Under the pieces are notes generated by a model. The model was not told the DNA's origin. It saw only the letters and a list, made by a program, of their open reading frames with translations, and made no database searches. DNA of 64,000 nt. It comes from DATBJJ01 sp963750915 (lineage in GTDB: Bacteria > Acidobacteriota > Vicinamibacteria > Vicinamibacterales > 2-12-FULL-66-21). Shown piece after piece: positions 1 to 9,272 of this stretch (the first letter of the stretch is position 1; every line of letters starts with the position of its first letter). A program made the position numbers and the translations under genes. The DNA is taken from contig CAVVSF010000009.1 of NCBI GenBank assembly GCA_963750915.1, positions 248,001 through 312,000 of the forward strand, in the 5' to 3' direction.

Positions 1-2
1 CA

Positions 3-1788
3 CGCTACGGCCACGCCGACGTCCCGATGCGGCAGCTTGGCGCCTGGCTGGGCGCGTTCGCTCGCGCACGAGGGCGGAGGGTGATTTTCACACCGTTCCT
101 GAGCGCCTCGAGCAGGGAAGACGTCGAAGGGCAAGTCGAGGCCGTCGAGTGGGCTGCCTTCCGTGCCGTCCACCGGGCTGTCATTCCCGAGACGAGATGT
201 CTGTCATCTCGACTTGGGCTGGATCCCTCGACTGCCTATGAGCCGGTGCGCCAGGAGACCAGGCGGGCCCAGCTGGGCGCGCACGACCTTACCGACGGCG
301 CGCAAGTGCTCGCAGCCGATCGGGTCGTCCGTCGTGCTCTGTACCCGGCCGTCCCCGCCCTGACTCGCTTCGCGCTGCTGACCAGCGTCTACGAGCGAAC
401 GCCGCCGGGGCTCCTCGAGCTGACGAGCGAAAGCCTGCTGCGGCAGCGCCGTCCGTTCGACGAGTGGATTCTGCTGGTGAACGGTCCGATCCCTGACGAG
501 GTCGAGCGGATCGTCACGCCACTGGCCAGCGATCCGAGAATCCGGGTCAGTCGTGTTCCGGTCAACGTGGGGATCGTCGGTGCGATGCGCCGATGCCTCG
601 AATCGAGCTCGGCGGAGTACGTGATCCCCGTCGACGCCGACGACCTCCTCGAGGAGGACGCCCTGGAAGTTCTGGAGGCGGCGCTCGCTCGCACTTCCGC
701 CGATTTTGTCTATTCCGACGAAGACATCCTCCAGGATGATGCCGCGCTGGCGCGGTATAGCCGGCCCGGCTTCGATCCGGTGTTGAACCTCGAGACTTCG
801 TACGTCTGGCACTTGTGCGCGTTTCGCCGCGAGCGTGCGCTCGAGCTCGGGGTGTATTCCGATCGAGGCGCCGAGTTCTGCCACGATTGGGATACCGTCC
901 ATCGATTCGCGGCCGACCGCGCCTCGATCCTCCACATCCCCCACATCCTCTACCGCTGGCGCACGCACGCGGCGTCCCAGAGCCATTCGGGCGTTCAGAA
1001 CGAGGGCTCGGTGGCCTCGACGCGTCATGTGCTGCAGCAAGTTGTCTCACGGCAGGCACGACCCGACCTGTACGAGCTGCAACCGTTCCCGTTGTTTCGC
1101 GGCGCCGAAGAGTGGTACATCGCGCGTCGCCACGATGATCCACCGGCGATCGATGTGCTTGTCCTTAGCGATGGGGCCGCGGATGCCGCGGAGCGCGTCG
1201 TCGAGAACGTAGCTTTTCCATTCCGTGGCATCGTCCGGATTCCCATGGCGGGCGGCTGGCCGGCAGCGTTCCGCGCCATGGCCGCCGCGCTCGATGGCAG
1301 TTCATCCCTGGTTGCCGTGCTTTCGGATCGTGTCTCCGTGAGCGGGGACGCCTGGGTGTGGGAAGCCATCCGGCTGTTCGAGCTCCACGACGACGTGGCC
1401 GTGGTCAGCGGCCGGGTTCACGACGAAGAGGATGTCGTGATCGACGCAGGTCGCCGCTTCGGTTCGTGGTGTGAAAGTTACAGGGACTTTGTCGGGCTCA
1501 AGCGCGCCGATCCCGGTCCGTTCGCGCTCGCGCTCAAGCCGCACTCGATCGATGTGCCAAGTGAGGCACTCATGCTGGTCGACGCGCGGTTTCTTCCTCA
1601 ACGCGCTGGCGCTGGCACAGGGCGGAGGTCCTGCGCGGCTCGCTGGACTGTTGGCCGCCGCGGCGGCGAGGGAACGTCGACGTATCGCTTATTCGCCTGT
1701 GCTTGAAGCTGGGCTGCGGTTTCGACCAGGACGTCACTCGGTGGCCCAACCCTCATCAGCCGGTGTCGGGATCGTGACCGTCGCTTGA
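3..1788 (+). CDS. Glycosyltransferase family 2, 5'-partial, frameshifted near the 3' end
   Basis: Cytoplasmic sugar transfer to a growing glycan is the likely role. The reading frame is already open at base 3; its first residues (RYGHADVPMRQ, then GRRVIFTPF) look like the end of a first GT2 domain, so the gene starts upstream and is probably two-domain. A second GT-A fold begins near base 365 (FALLTSVYERTP) with VNVGIVGAMRRC and the metal-binding stretch PVDADDLLEEDA around bases 620-660, followed by SDFVYSDEDI-type sequence and a DWD...RWRTHAASQS C-terminal part. Near base 1590 homology jumps to the +1 frame (FFLNALALA, then RIAYSPVLEAG) which ends at 1788; the original frame stops at 1706. 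Removing one T from the TTT at about 1589 restores one frame. The family is clear; the sugar is unknown. Confidence 0.8.
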
Positions 1789-2252
1789 CGCTTCCGTCTC
1801 GAGCGTCGAGCCCTGCTTTCCTCCGCTCTACCGCGGCTGTCTGGGCGGGAGCGGCTGAGCCCACACCCAACAAGGCACCGAATCGGCCGGTGATGCGTCC
1901 GCCGAAGTGCTCTACCACGGAGCACCCTCCGGCGGCAGAGAATCTACTGGGTGCAACCGGGAGAACGTCAGCCGACGATGGTTCTGGTTGAGCGCCGTTC
2001 GAACGCGATTTGCAGGCAGTGGATCTGGGGTCGGAGCTGGCGTAGACCTGAAGGGGTGCAGCGCGACGGGAATGGCCAAACGATATACTGTCCCTCGCGG
2101 GCACGCTAAATTCTCGCCCTCGGCTACTGGCTAGACCAGAGTGCGCGGGACCTTGCCGCACCCAAACTCGGCTAACAACACAATCAAGCCTGGACAGAGG
2201 TTCGGCTGATATCCTCAGACCGATTTCCCACGACTCCAAGGATTCATAAGCG
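1789..2252. other. Intergenic region upstream of the heptose operon
   Basis: No convincing gene was found in this 464-base stretch. It separates the glycosyltransferase from the operon starting at 2253 and must hold that operon's promoter if it is transcribed separately. A TATACT hexamer at 2084-2089 resembles a -10 box, but no good -35 box sits upstream. An AAGGA element lies about 10 bases before the ATG at 2253 and could be its ribosome binding site. A stem-rich patch near 1905-1965 was examined as a possible tRNA and not accepted. Confidence 0.4.
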
Positions 2253-3209
2253 ATGCGCGCATTTGTGACCGGCGGGGCCGGCTTCATTGGAAGTAACCTC
2301 GTCGATCGCCTGCTGGCGGCCAATCACTCGGTTGTCGCGTATGACGACTTCTCGACGGGGCAGGATGCATTCCTCGAGGTTGCGCGGTCACATCCGCAAT
2401 TCACTCTGGTTCGGGGCGATACGCTGGACCTGACTGCGCTGGTCGAGGCCATGGCCGGCTCGGAGATTGTGTTCCATCTCGCCGCCAACGCGGATGTCCG
2501 GTTTGGCGTTGAACATCCACGCAAGGACCTCGATCAGAACACCATCGCGACCTTCAACGTCCTCGAGGCAATGCGCGCGACCGACGTGCGAAGGATCGCG
2601 TTCGCGTCGACTGGATCCATTTACGGTGAAGCGCCCGTGATTCCGACTCCCGAGCATGCGCCGTTCCCCGTGCAGACATCCCTCTATGGTGCGTCCAAGC
2701 TGGCGGGCGAGGGCTTGATTCAGGCCTACTGCGAAGGGTTTGGTTTTCAGTCGTGGATTTTTCGCTTCGTCTCGATTCTGGGCGAACGCTATACGCACGG
2801 ACACGTGTTCGATTTCTACCGGAGCCTGCGCGCCGACCCGTCGCGCTTGCGCGTGCTCGGTAACGGCAGGCAGCGAAAGTCATATCTCTACGTGCAGGAT
2901 TGCATTGACGCAATTTTCGTCGCGCTGGATCGAGCGACGGACAAGGTCAACGTGTTGAACCTTGGGACCGATGAGTACTGCGAGCTGAACGACTCGATCG
3001 GCTGGATCACTGATGAACTCGAAGTGTCGCCGATCCTCGACTACACCGGCGGCGATCGCGGCTGGATCGGTGACAACCCATTCATTTTTCTCGACACGGC
3101 CAAGGTTCGCTCGTTGGGGTGGCAGCCGAAGCTCTCGATCCGTGAGGGAGTTCTGCGCACGGTCGCATACCTGAAGGTGCATCCCGAGCTTTTCGAGACG
3201 CGCGGATGA
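2253..3209 (+). CDS. NAD-dependent epimerase/dehydratase (extended SDR)
   Basis: A 318-residue extended short-chain dehydrogenase acting on a nucleotide sugar, most like UDP-glucose 4-epimerase relatives. The N-terminal Rossmann motif TGGAGFIGS (residues 6-14), the active-site Tyr145/Lys149 (YGASK) and an upstream Ser/Thr pair (ASTGS, about 119-122) are all present, so it should be catalytically competent. It is the first gene of a tight operon and overlaps the next gene by 4 bases (ATGA). Because the operon makes a GDP-heptose, the substrate may be GDP-heptose rather than a UDP-hexose. That is inference from context; the sequence alone does not identify the sugar. Confidence 0.85.
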   Translation: MRAFVTGGAGFIGSNLVDRLLAANHSVVAYDDFSTGQDAFLEVARSHPQFTLVRGDTLDLTALVEAMAGSEIVFHLAANADVRFGVEHPRKDLDQNTIATFNVLEAMRATDVRRIAFASTGSIYGEAPVIPTPEHAPFPVQTSLYGASKLAGEGLIQAYCEGFGFQSWIFRFVSILGERYTHGHVFDFYRSLRADPSRLRVLGNGRQRKSYLYVQDCIDAIFVALDRATDKVNVLNLGTDEYCELNDSIGWITDELEVSPILDYTGGDRGWIGDNPFIFLDTAKVRSLGWQPKLSIREGVLRTVAYLKVHPELFETRG

Positions 3210-4537
3210 ACGTTGCGGTGCTCGGCCTCTGGCATCTCGGATCGGTGACGGCGGCATGCCTGGCAGCCGCCGGTCACCAGGTCGCAGGATGGGATCCCGA
3301 TCCGAACGTCCTCGAGCAGCTTCATCAGAACGTCCCGCCGGTAGCTGAGCCGGGGCTGGCCGATCTCATCTCGGAGCAGCGGACGACAGGTCGGCTCACC
3401 TTTCCAAGCGCACTCGCCGATGCCGTTTCCAAGGCGGAGGTCGTTTGGATCACATTCGACACGCCAGTCGATACCGACGATCGCGCGGATGTCGATTACG
3501 TGATTCGGCAGGTCATCTCCGCCTTTCCGCATCTCGCCGATGGCGCCTTCGTGCTCGTGTCGTCGCAATTGCCCGTCGGATCGGTCAGGCGGCTCGAGGC
3601 GCATTGGGAGCATGCACGTGCAGGTCGGCGCGTAAGCTTCGCAGCCTCGCCCGAGAACCTGAGGCTCGGCAAGGCCATCGAAGTGTTCATGCGCCCCGAT
3701 CGCGTGCTTCTCGGAGTGCGAACCGAGGACGATCGGCGCACGCTCGAGGAACTCTTTGAACCGATGGCCGTGTCGTTGGAGTGGATGTCGGTCGAATCGG
3801 CCGAGATGAGCAAGCACGCCATCAATGCATTCCTCGCGATGTCAGTCGCGTTCACCAACGAGCTTGCTGGTATCTGTGAGGAATTGGGCGCCGATGCCAA
3901 GGAAGTCGAGCGGGGGCTGAAGACGGAGACACGTATTGGACCGCGTGCATACTTGTCGCCGGGCGGTGCATTCGCTGGAGGTACGCTGGCGCGGGATGTG
4001 GCCTTTCTCCGGGATCTCGGGCGCACGCATCACCGACCCACACTACTTGTCGACGCCATCGAGTCAAGCAATGCCGCACATCGCTCGTGGGCTGAACGGC
4101 GTCTGGCGTTAGAGCTCGGCTCGGTTGAGGGGCGACGCATCGCGATTTGGGGATTGACTTACAAGCCTGGCACCAACACGCTTCGCCGGTCCAGCGGCGT
4201 CGAGCTCTGTCGCGTGCTCGTGCGGGCGGGGGCGGTGCTGCGAGTGCACGATCCGGCTGCCGAACCCTTGCCTGCAGACCTCGCAGGCGTCGCGCGTGTG
4301 GACGACTTCTTTGACGCGGCAGCGGGTGCGGACGCATTGGTCGTCGCGACCGAATGGCCGGTCTATCGCACGATCGATGCGGGTCGACTCGCTGCTGTCA
4401 TGGCGTCCGGGCTCGTGCTCGACGCGAATCGTTTTCTGGGCCAGGTGCTCGGAGATGACGCTCGCTTTCGACTCATCTCCGTCGGACGACCGGCTCGACA
4501 GCTCGATCTGACTAATTTTAGGAGCGGCCGCACGTAG
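3206..4537 (+). CDS. UDP-glucose/GDP-mannose dehydrogenase family protein lacking the catalytic Cys
   Basis: A 443-residue protein with the full three-domain layout of nucleotide-sugar 6-dehydrogenases: N-terminal NAD-binding Rossmann fold (VAVLGLWHLGSVTAA), central helical domain (SPENLRLGKAI, PDRVLLG, then AEMSKHAINAFLAM) and C-terminal nucleotide-sugar-binding domain (IWGLTYKPGTNTLRRSSG). The usual GGxCFPKD loop, whose Cys carries the thiohemiacetal in the second oxidation, reads AGGTLARD around residues 257-263, with no Cys. The central Lys in SKHAINAF is kept. Family knowledge predicts that such a protein could not complete the four-electron oxidation to a uronic acid; it might stop at an aldehyde or do other redox chemistry. 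It overlaps the upstream epimerase by 4 bases and is one base from the downstream SDR. Confidence 0.8.
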   Translation: MNVAVLGLWHLGSVTAACLAAAGHQVAGWDPDPNVLEQLHQNVPPVAEPGLADLISEQRTTGRLTFPSALADAVSKAEVVWITFDTPVDTDDRADVDYVIRQVISAFPHLADGAFVLVSSQLPVGSVRRLEAHWEHARAGRRVSFAASPENLRLGKAIEVFMRPDRVLLGVRTEDDRRTLEELFEPMAVSLEWMSVESAEMSKHAINAFLAMSVAFTNELAGICEELGADAKEVERGLKTETRIGPRAYLSPGGAFAGGTLARDVAFLRDLGRTHHRPTLLVDAIESSNAAHRSWAERRLALELGSVEGRRIAIWGLTYKPGTNTLRRSSGVELCRVLVRAGAVLRVHDPAAEPLPADLAGVARVDDFFDAAAGADALVVATEWPVYRTIDAGRLAAVMASGLVLDANRFLGQVLGDDARFRLISVGRPARQLDLTNFRSGRT

Positions 4538-4538
4538 C

Positions 4539-5411
4539 ATGGATCGACCACTTTCCAATCGCATTGCCATCGTTACCGGCGCCAGCCAGGGTCTGGGGCT
4601 GGAAATCGCCCGTGCATACTTGCAGGCGGGCGCGCGCGTGATGATCTGTGCACGGGATGCTGTCCAGATCGAGAGCCGCCGGGTAGAGTTGGGCGAGATC
4701 GCGGGCCCCGATTGCATCGCAGCGACGGGCGCCGACGTTTCGCGCGAGGGCGATGTTAAACGACTGGTCGAGACGACACTCGCAACGTTCGGTGGCCTGC
4801 ACATCCTGGTGAACAACGCTGGCGTCTACGGCCCCATGGGTGTCATCGAGACTACTGACTGGGACGCCTGGGTCCGCGCGATCGAGATCAATATCTACGG
4901 CTCGGTCCTACCTTGTCGCGCGGTTTTGACGCACTTCAAGCGGCAGGGCTACGGCAAAATCGTTCAGATCTCCGGTGGCGGCGCCACGAACCCGCTGCCG
5001 CGCATCAGCGCCTACGCTACGTCGAAGGCGGCAGTCGTTCGGTTCGCGGAGAGCCTCGCGCTCGAAGTGCGAGACCATGGCATCGACGTGAACGCGATCG
5101 CGCCCGGGGCCCTCAACACTCGCCTGCTGGACGAAGTGTTGACCGCGGGCCCGGATGCCGTTGGTCAGGAGTTCTTCGATCGCATGGTAAAGACCAAGGC
5201 CCACGGCGGAACGCCGCTCGAAACCGGCGCTTCGCTGGCCGTGTTCCTCGGATCCGCCCAAAGCGACGGCATAAGCGGCCGCTTGATCAGCGCGGTGTGG
5301 GACCCTTGGTCTGATTTGCCAGCGCACCGCGACGATCTGAATAGGTCGGACGTCTACACCCTCCGGCGCATCGTTCCCAAGGACCGCGGCATGAAGTGGG
5401 GCGACACATGA
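4539..5411 (+). CDS. SDR family NAD(P)-dependent oxidoreductase
   Basis: A classical short-chain dehydrogenase/reductase of 290 residues. It has the cofactor motif TGASQGLG (13-20), NNAG (92-95) and a catalytic Ser145-Tyr159-Lys163 set in ISGGGA and YATSK. A C-terminal extension of about 40 residues (PAHRDDLNRSD onward, ending MKWGDT) lies beyond the usual fold. It is one base downstream of the dehydrogenase-like gene and its stop overlaps the next ATG by 4 bases, so the genes are probably translationally coupled. Placed between the UGD-like protein and a Gfo/Idh oxidoreductase, it likely reduces or oxidises a heptose intermediate. The substrate is not determinable from sequence. Confidence 0.85.
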   Translation: MDRPLSNRIAIVTGASQGLGLEIARAYLQAGARVMICARDAVQIESRRVELGEIAGPDCIAATGADVSREGDVKRLVETTLATFGGLHILVNNAGVYGPMGVIETTDWDAWVRAIEINIYGSVLPCRAVLTHFKRQGYGKIVQISGGGATNPLPRISAYATSKAAVVRFAESLALEVRDHGIDVNAIAPGALNTRLLDEVLTAGPDAVGQEFFDRMVKTKAHGGTPLETGASLAVFLGSAQSDGISGRLISAVWDPWSDLPAHRDDLNRSDVYTLRRIVPKDRGMKWGDT

Positions 5412-6431
5412 ACGGGCGAGGAGTCGCCATCGTGGGGTGTGGCCTCATCGGTCGGAAGCGTGCCGCCGCCCTTGCCGGCGCGCGGCTGGTCGCCTGCGCC
5501 GACATCGTGCGCCGATCGAGCCGTCGAGCTGGCAGGGAGTGTTGGCGGCGCCAGGGCCGTCGACGTGGACACCGCGGTCAACCATCCCGACGCCGACCTC
5601 GTCATCGTTGCGACGACCAATGATGCCTTGACGCCCGTGGCCATCGCGGCCCTGAACGCCGGCAAACACGTGCTCGTGGAAAAGCCCGCTGCGCGCAACG
5701 TCACGGAGATCGATACGCTGATCGATGCGGCCCGCCGCGCGAATCGCAGCGTGCGCGTCGGTTTCAACCACCGCTACCATCCTTCGCTCCTGGAGGCCCG
5801 GAGGATCATCGACTCGGGGGCGTTGGGGGCCCTGATGTTCATGCGAGGCCGGTACGGGCATGGCGGGCGCCTGGGATACGAGCGTGAATGGCGATCTGAT
5901 CCAAGGTTGTCTGGCGGTGGAGAGTTGATCGATCAAGGCGTCCACCTGATCGACCTCGCGGGGTGGTTTTTGGGGGACTTCGTCGACGTGCAAGGCGCGG
6001 CGACGACATACTTCTGGAAGATGCCGGTCGACGACAACGCGTTCATGACGCTGAGGACAGCGCAGGGGCAGACCGCGTTTCTGCACGTGAGCTGCACCGA
6101 GTGGAAGAATCTCTTCTCACTCGAGATCTACGGTCGCGACGGAAAGATCGCCATCGACGGTCTTGGCGGAAGCTACGGCCTGGAACGCCTCGCCCACTAC
6201 AGAATGCTGCCGGAGATGGGCCCGCCCGAGACCTTCATTCGCGAGTATCCAGGTGCCGATCGGTCATGGCAGGTCGAGTTCGCCGAGTTTCTCGCCGACG
6301 TTGAGCAGCGTCGAGAGCCATCGGCTGGCCTCGAGGCGGCGCGCCGTGCGCTCGTGGTGGCTGAAGAAATCTATCTTCGCTCGGGTTATCGATTTTCCGA
6401 GACGGCGAAGCTCGAGCTCGATCGAACCTAG
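5408..6431 (+). CDS. Gfo/Idh/MocA family oxidoreductase (frameshifted)
   Basis: NAD(P)-dependent sugar oxidoreductase of the Gfo/Idh/MocA family. The ATG at 5408 overlaps the upstream stop (ATGA) and opens with the Rossmann motif VAIVGCGLIGRKRAAAL. Around base 5514 the homology passes to the next frame, which carries VIVATTND, the family EKP motif (KHVLVEKPA) and the C-terminal beta-sheet domain (GGGELIDQGVHLIDLAGW). Deleting one C at GTGCGCC (about 5512-5516) makes one continuous frame of about 340 residues, the normal family length. I read this as a sequencing insertion, not a dead gene, since both halves keep all motifs. In this operon it probably acts on a nucleotide-heptose or its keto form. 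Confidence 0.82.
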
Positions 6432-6459
6432 AGACCAGAGCCGCGAGAGCTGAGCCAGA

Positions 6460-7440
6460 ATGATCATCACACGCAGCCCTCTTCGCATTACGCTCGGGGG
6501 CGGTGGCACGGACCTGCCGTCCTATTACCGCGAACACGGTGGATTCCTCGTCGCGGCGGCGATCGACAAGTACGTGTATGTGACTGTGATGCGTCCGTTC
6601 ACGGAAGGCATCTACCTGAAGTACTCCAAGCTCGAGCACGTCGGGGCGACGACCGACGTGCAGCATCCGATCATTCGGGAAGCTATCAAGCTGCTCGACT
6701 TCCGCACGCCGCAGCTTGAAATCACGACCCTCGCGGACATTCCCTCGGGCACGGGCCTCGGCTCGTCCGGCAGCTTCACCACGGCGCTTTTGAAGGCGCT
6801 TTATGCGCATCGGCGGCGGCTGCTGCATCCGGGGGAGCTGGCAGAGCTCGCATGCGAGCTCGAGATCGAAAAGCTAGGCGAGCCGATTGGCAAGCAAGAT
6901 CAGTACATCGCATCGTTCGGCGGCGTGACGTGCTTCACCTTCAACCCCGACGACACCGTGGATGCCCAGCCGCTTGGTCTTCCAATGGATGCGTTGTTTA
7001 ACCTCGAGGACAATCTGTTGCTGTTCTTTACGGGGTTCTCGCGTAGCGCCGGCGATATCCTCGTGGATCAGAAGCAGCGAACTGAGATCCACGACGCTGA
7101 GATGCTGCAAAATCTGCATTACGTCAAGGAACTCGGCTACCGTAGCTGCGAGGCGTTGCGAAATGGCGACGGTACTCTTTTTGGCGAGCTGATGCACGAA
7201 CACTGGGAGCACAAGCGGCGGCGCTCGGGCAGCATGAGCAACCCGCTGATCGACGAGTGGTACGAGCTCGGTCGCAGGAACGGCGCAATCGGCGGTAAGC
7301 TGGTCGGCGCCGGCGGCGGCGGGTTTCTGATGTTCTACGCCGAGGATCACCGGCGCCTTCGCGCCGCGATGAAGAAGGCGGCCCTGGAGGAAGTGCGCTT
7401 CCGCTTCGACTTCGAGGGCACGAAAGTGTTGTTCGGGTGA
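6460..7440 (+). CDS. hddA: D-glycero-alpha-D-manno-heptose 7-phosphate kinase (GHMP kinase)
   Basis: A 326-residue GHMP-family sugar kinase. It has the N-terminal substrate motif SPLRITLGGGGTDLPSYY, the ATP-binding motif IPSGTGLGSSGSF (94-106) and the C-terminal glycine loop GGKLVGAGGGGFLMFY near 278-292. Length and motifs match HddA, which phosphorylates heptose 7-phosphate at C1 to give the 1,7-bisphosphate of the alpha anomer. The assignment is strengthened by the adjacent guanylyltransferase, isomerase and phosphatase genes, in the same order as known GDP-heptose clusters. Its stop overlaps the start of the next gene by 4 bases. An L-fucose kinase-like role is the main alternative, but context argues against it. 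Confidence 0.88.
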   Translation: MIITRSPLRITLGGGGTDLPSYYREHGGFLVAAAIDKYVYVTVMRPFTEGIYLKYSKLEHVGATTDVQHPIIREAIKLLDFRTPQLEITTLADIPSGTGLGSSGSFTTALLKALYAHRRRLLHPGELAELACELEIEKLGEPIGKQDQYIASFGGVTCFTFNPDDTVDAQPLGLPMDALFNLEDNLLLFFTGFSRSAGDILVDQKQRTEIHDAEMLQNLHYVKELGYRSCEALRNGDGTLFGELMHEHWEHKRRRSGSMSNPLIDEWYELGRRNGAIGGKLVGAGGGGFLMFYAEDHRRLRAAMKKAALEEVRFRFDFEGTKVLFG

Positions 7441-8141
7441 TGCTGCCAGTGGCTATCCTCGCCGGTGGCCTCGCGACCAGGCTGCGGCCGATCACCGAGA
7501 CAATCCCGAAGGCGCTCGTGGAGGTGGCCGGTCGGCCTTTCGCCGAGCACCAGGTGGAGTGGCTGCGCGCTCAGGCGATCGAGCGCATCGTGTTCCTCGT
7601 CGGATACCGGGGCGAGATGGTCGGCGAGGCGCTGGGGAGTGGTGCGCGGTGGGGGCTGTCGATCGAGTATGTGTTCGACGGGCCGACACTCCTCGGTACT
7701 GGGGGCGCATTACGGCGCGCGCGGGACGTTCTCGGTGACGCCTTCTTCGTGATGTACGGCGATTCCTACCTGGATTGTGACTTGCCGGCGATCGAAATGG
7801 CGTTTCGGGCGAGCGGCCAGCCGGCCCTCATGACGGTATTCGGCAACGCGAATCGCTGGGAGGCAAGCAACGTGCTCCTGGAGAACGGGCGGATCGTTCG
7901 CTACGACAAGCGGCATCGCACGCCTGATATGCAGCATGTCGACTACGGCCTTGGCATCGTGTCGGCGATGGCGCTCGAGCCGTATGCGACCGGCGAGCCG
8001 TTCGACCTGGCGACGGTCTACCAGGATCTTGCGAATCAAGGTCGCCTGGCCGCCTACGAAGTGACGTCGCGGTTTTACGAAATAGGATCACCGGACGGTC
8101 TCGAAGAGGCGCGAGTGTACCTGGCGTCTCGGCGGACCTGA
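7437..8141 (+). CDS. hddC: D-glycero-alpha-D-manno-heptose 1-phosphate guanylyltransferase
   Basis: A 234-residue sugar nucleotidyltransferase. The N-terminal signature LAGGLATRLRPITETIPKAL (from residue 8) binds the nucleotide triphosphate, and GDSYLDCD supplies the metal-binding Asp. In context it should activate heptose 1-phosphate to GDP-D-glycero-D-manno-heptose. The start is GTG at 7437 or ATG at 7440, both overlapping the hddA stop. The nucleotide (GTP rather than CTP, UTP or dTTP) is inferred from the neighbouring hddA-, gmhA- and gmhB-like genes, because the motif itself is shared across nucleotidyltransferases. Confidence 0.86.
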   Translation: MMLPVAILAGGLATRLRPITETIPKALVEVAGRPFAEHQVEWLRAQAIERIVFLVGYRGEMVGEALGSGARWGLSIEYVFDGPTLLGTGGALRRARDVLGDAFFVMYGDSYLDCDLPAIEMAFRASGQPALMTVFGNANRWEASNVLLENGRIVRYDKRHRTPDMQHVDYGLGIVSAMALEPYATGEPFDLATVYQDLANQGRLAAYEVTSRFYEIGSPDGLEEARVYLASRRT

Positions 8142-8148
8142 ATTCGAA

Positions 8149-8745
8149 ATGACGTATACGCAACAGCATCTGAACGAAGCCGCTCAGGTGCTCTCCAAGC
8201 TCGACATCGAGAGCATCGAACGGATGGCCCAGACGCTCGCAGACGTGCGCGGGCGCGGCGGTCGCCTGTTCTTTCTGGGCGTCGGTGGCAGTGCCGGCAA
8301 CTGCGGGCACGCGGTCAACGATTTCCGTAAAATTGCCGGCTTCGAAGCGTACGCGCCTACGGACAACGTGTCCGAGCTCACGGCTCGCACGAACGACGAA
8401 GGCTGGGAGACCGTCTTCGTCGCATGGCTCAAAGGCAGCCGTTTGCGCGCGGAAGACGGGCTCGTTGTGTTTTCCGTTGGCGGTGGCAGCCTCGAGAAGA
8501 ACGTCAGTCCAAACCTCGTCCGTGCGCTGCAGTACGCATGTGAGGTTGGTGCGGCCGTCGTTGGCGTGGTCGGCCGTGATGGAGGCTATACTGCGCATGT
8601 TGCGGATGCCTGCGTGATCGTGCCGACGGTGAACGCAGCGACCATCACTCCGCACGCCGAGGCGTTCCAGGCCGTGATCTGGCACCTGCTGGTTTCGCAC
8701 CCGCTCCTCAAAATGGCGGCAACCAAATGGGAGTCGACGCGGTGA
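8149..8745 (+). CDS. gmhA: Sedoheptulose 7-phosphate isomerase (SIS domain)
   Basis: A 198-residue SIS-domain phosphosugar isomerase converting sedoheptulose 7-phosphate to D-glycero-D-manno-heptose 7-phosphate. The phosphate-binding loop FLGVGGSAGNCGHAVNDFRK and the second loop FSVGGGSLEKN are typical of GmhA/DiaA proteins. It is 7 bases downstream of the nucleotidyltransferase and overlaps the phosphatase gene by 19 bases. DiaA-like proteins share the fold, but the flanking gmhB, hddA and hddC genes make the heptose role most likely. A transaldolase two genes downstream could supply its substrate. Confidence 0.87.
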   Translation: MTYTQQHLNEAAQVLSKLDIESIERMAQTLADVRGRGGRLFFLGVGGSAGNCGHAVNDFRKIAGFEAYAPTDNVSELTARTNDEGWETVFVAWLKGSRLRAEDGLVVFSVGGGSLEKNVSPNLVRALQYACEVGAAVVGVVGRDGGYTAHVADACVIVPTVNAATITPHAEAFQAVIWHLLVSHPLLKMAATKWESTR

Positions 8746-9272
8746 GGCCCGCGGTCTTTCTCGATCGCGACGGGGTCATCAATCGCGCGCTGGTGCGGAA
8801 CAACAAGCCCTTCGCGCCGATGCGTATCGACGAGGTCGAGGTGCTGCCCGGGGTGCCGCAGGCGCTCGCGCGGCTTCGTGCGGCGGGCTTCGCGTTGATC
8901 GTGGTGACGAATCAGCCGGATGTCGCCCGCGGCAAGCAAACGAAAGAGACCGTGCAGGCCATCCACGATCACCTTGCTAAGCTAGTCGACGTCGATGAGT
9001 TTCGGGTCTGCTTCCACGACGATGCTGATGGATGCTTTTGCCGGAAGCCGAAGCCCGGCCTGCTTACCGCGGCGCCCGCTCACGCACTCCACCGCAGCTT
9101 TGTCGTGGGCGACCGCTGGCGCGACATCGAGGCAGGGCGGCGCGCGGGTTGCCGGGCGACAGTGTTCGTCGACTACGGCTACGATGATCCGGCCCCCGTT
9201 GACGCGGACACGAGCGTGCGATCGCTGGCCGAAGCCGCAGACTGGATTCTGGAGCTGGAGAACGAGACGTGA
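8727..9272 (+). CDS. gmhB: D-glycero-D-manno-heptose 1,7-bisphosphate 7-phosphatase (HAD)
   Basis: A 181-residue HAD-superfamily phosphatase. The nucleophile motif FLDRDGVIN (11-19), motif II TNQPDVARG, the GmhB-type zinc loop with CFH...CFC followed by RKPKPG, and the terminal acidic motif VGDRWRDIEAG are all intact. It removes the C7 phosphate of heptose bisphosphate between the HddA and HddC steps. The start codon ATG at 8727 lies inside the end of gmhA (19-base overlap) and the stop overlaps the transaldolase start by 4 bases. The related histidinol-phosphate phosphatases are a less likely alternative in this neighbourhood. Confidence 0.88.
   Translation: MGVDAVRPAVFLDRDGVINRALVRNNKPFAPMRIDEVEVLPGVPQALARLRAAGFALIVVTNQPDVARGKQTKETVQAIHDHLAKLVDVDEFRVCFHDDADGCFCRKPKPGLLTAAPAHALHRSFVVGDRWRDIEAGRRAGCRATVFVDYGYDDPAPVDADTSVRSLAEAADWILELENET

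Noticed and set aside
1905..1965. Possible tRNA in the 1789-2252 gap
   Set aside because: A GTGCTC...GAGCAC stem is present, but no complete cloverleaf, anticodon arm or conserved T-loop could be drawn.
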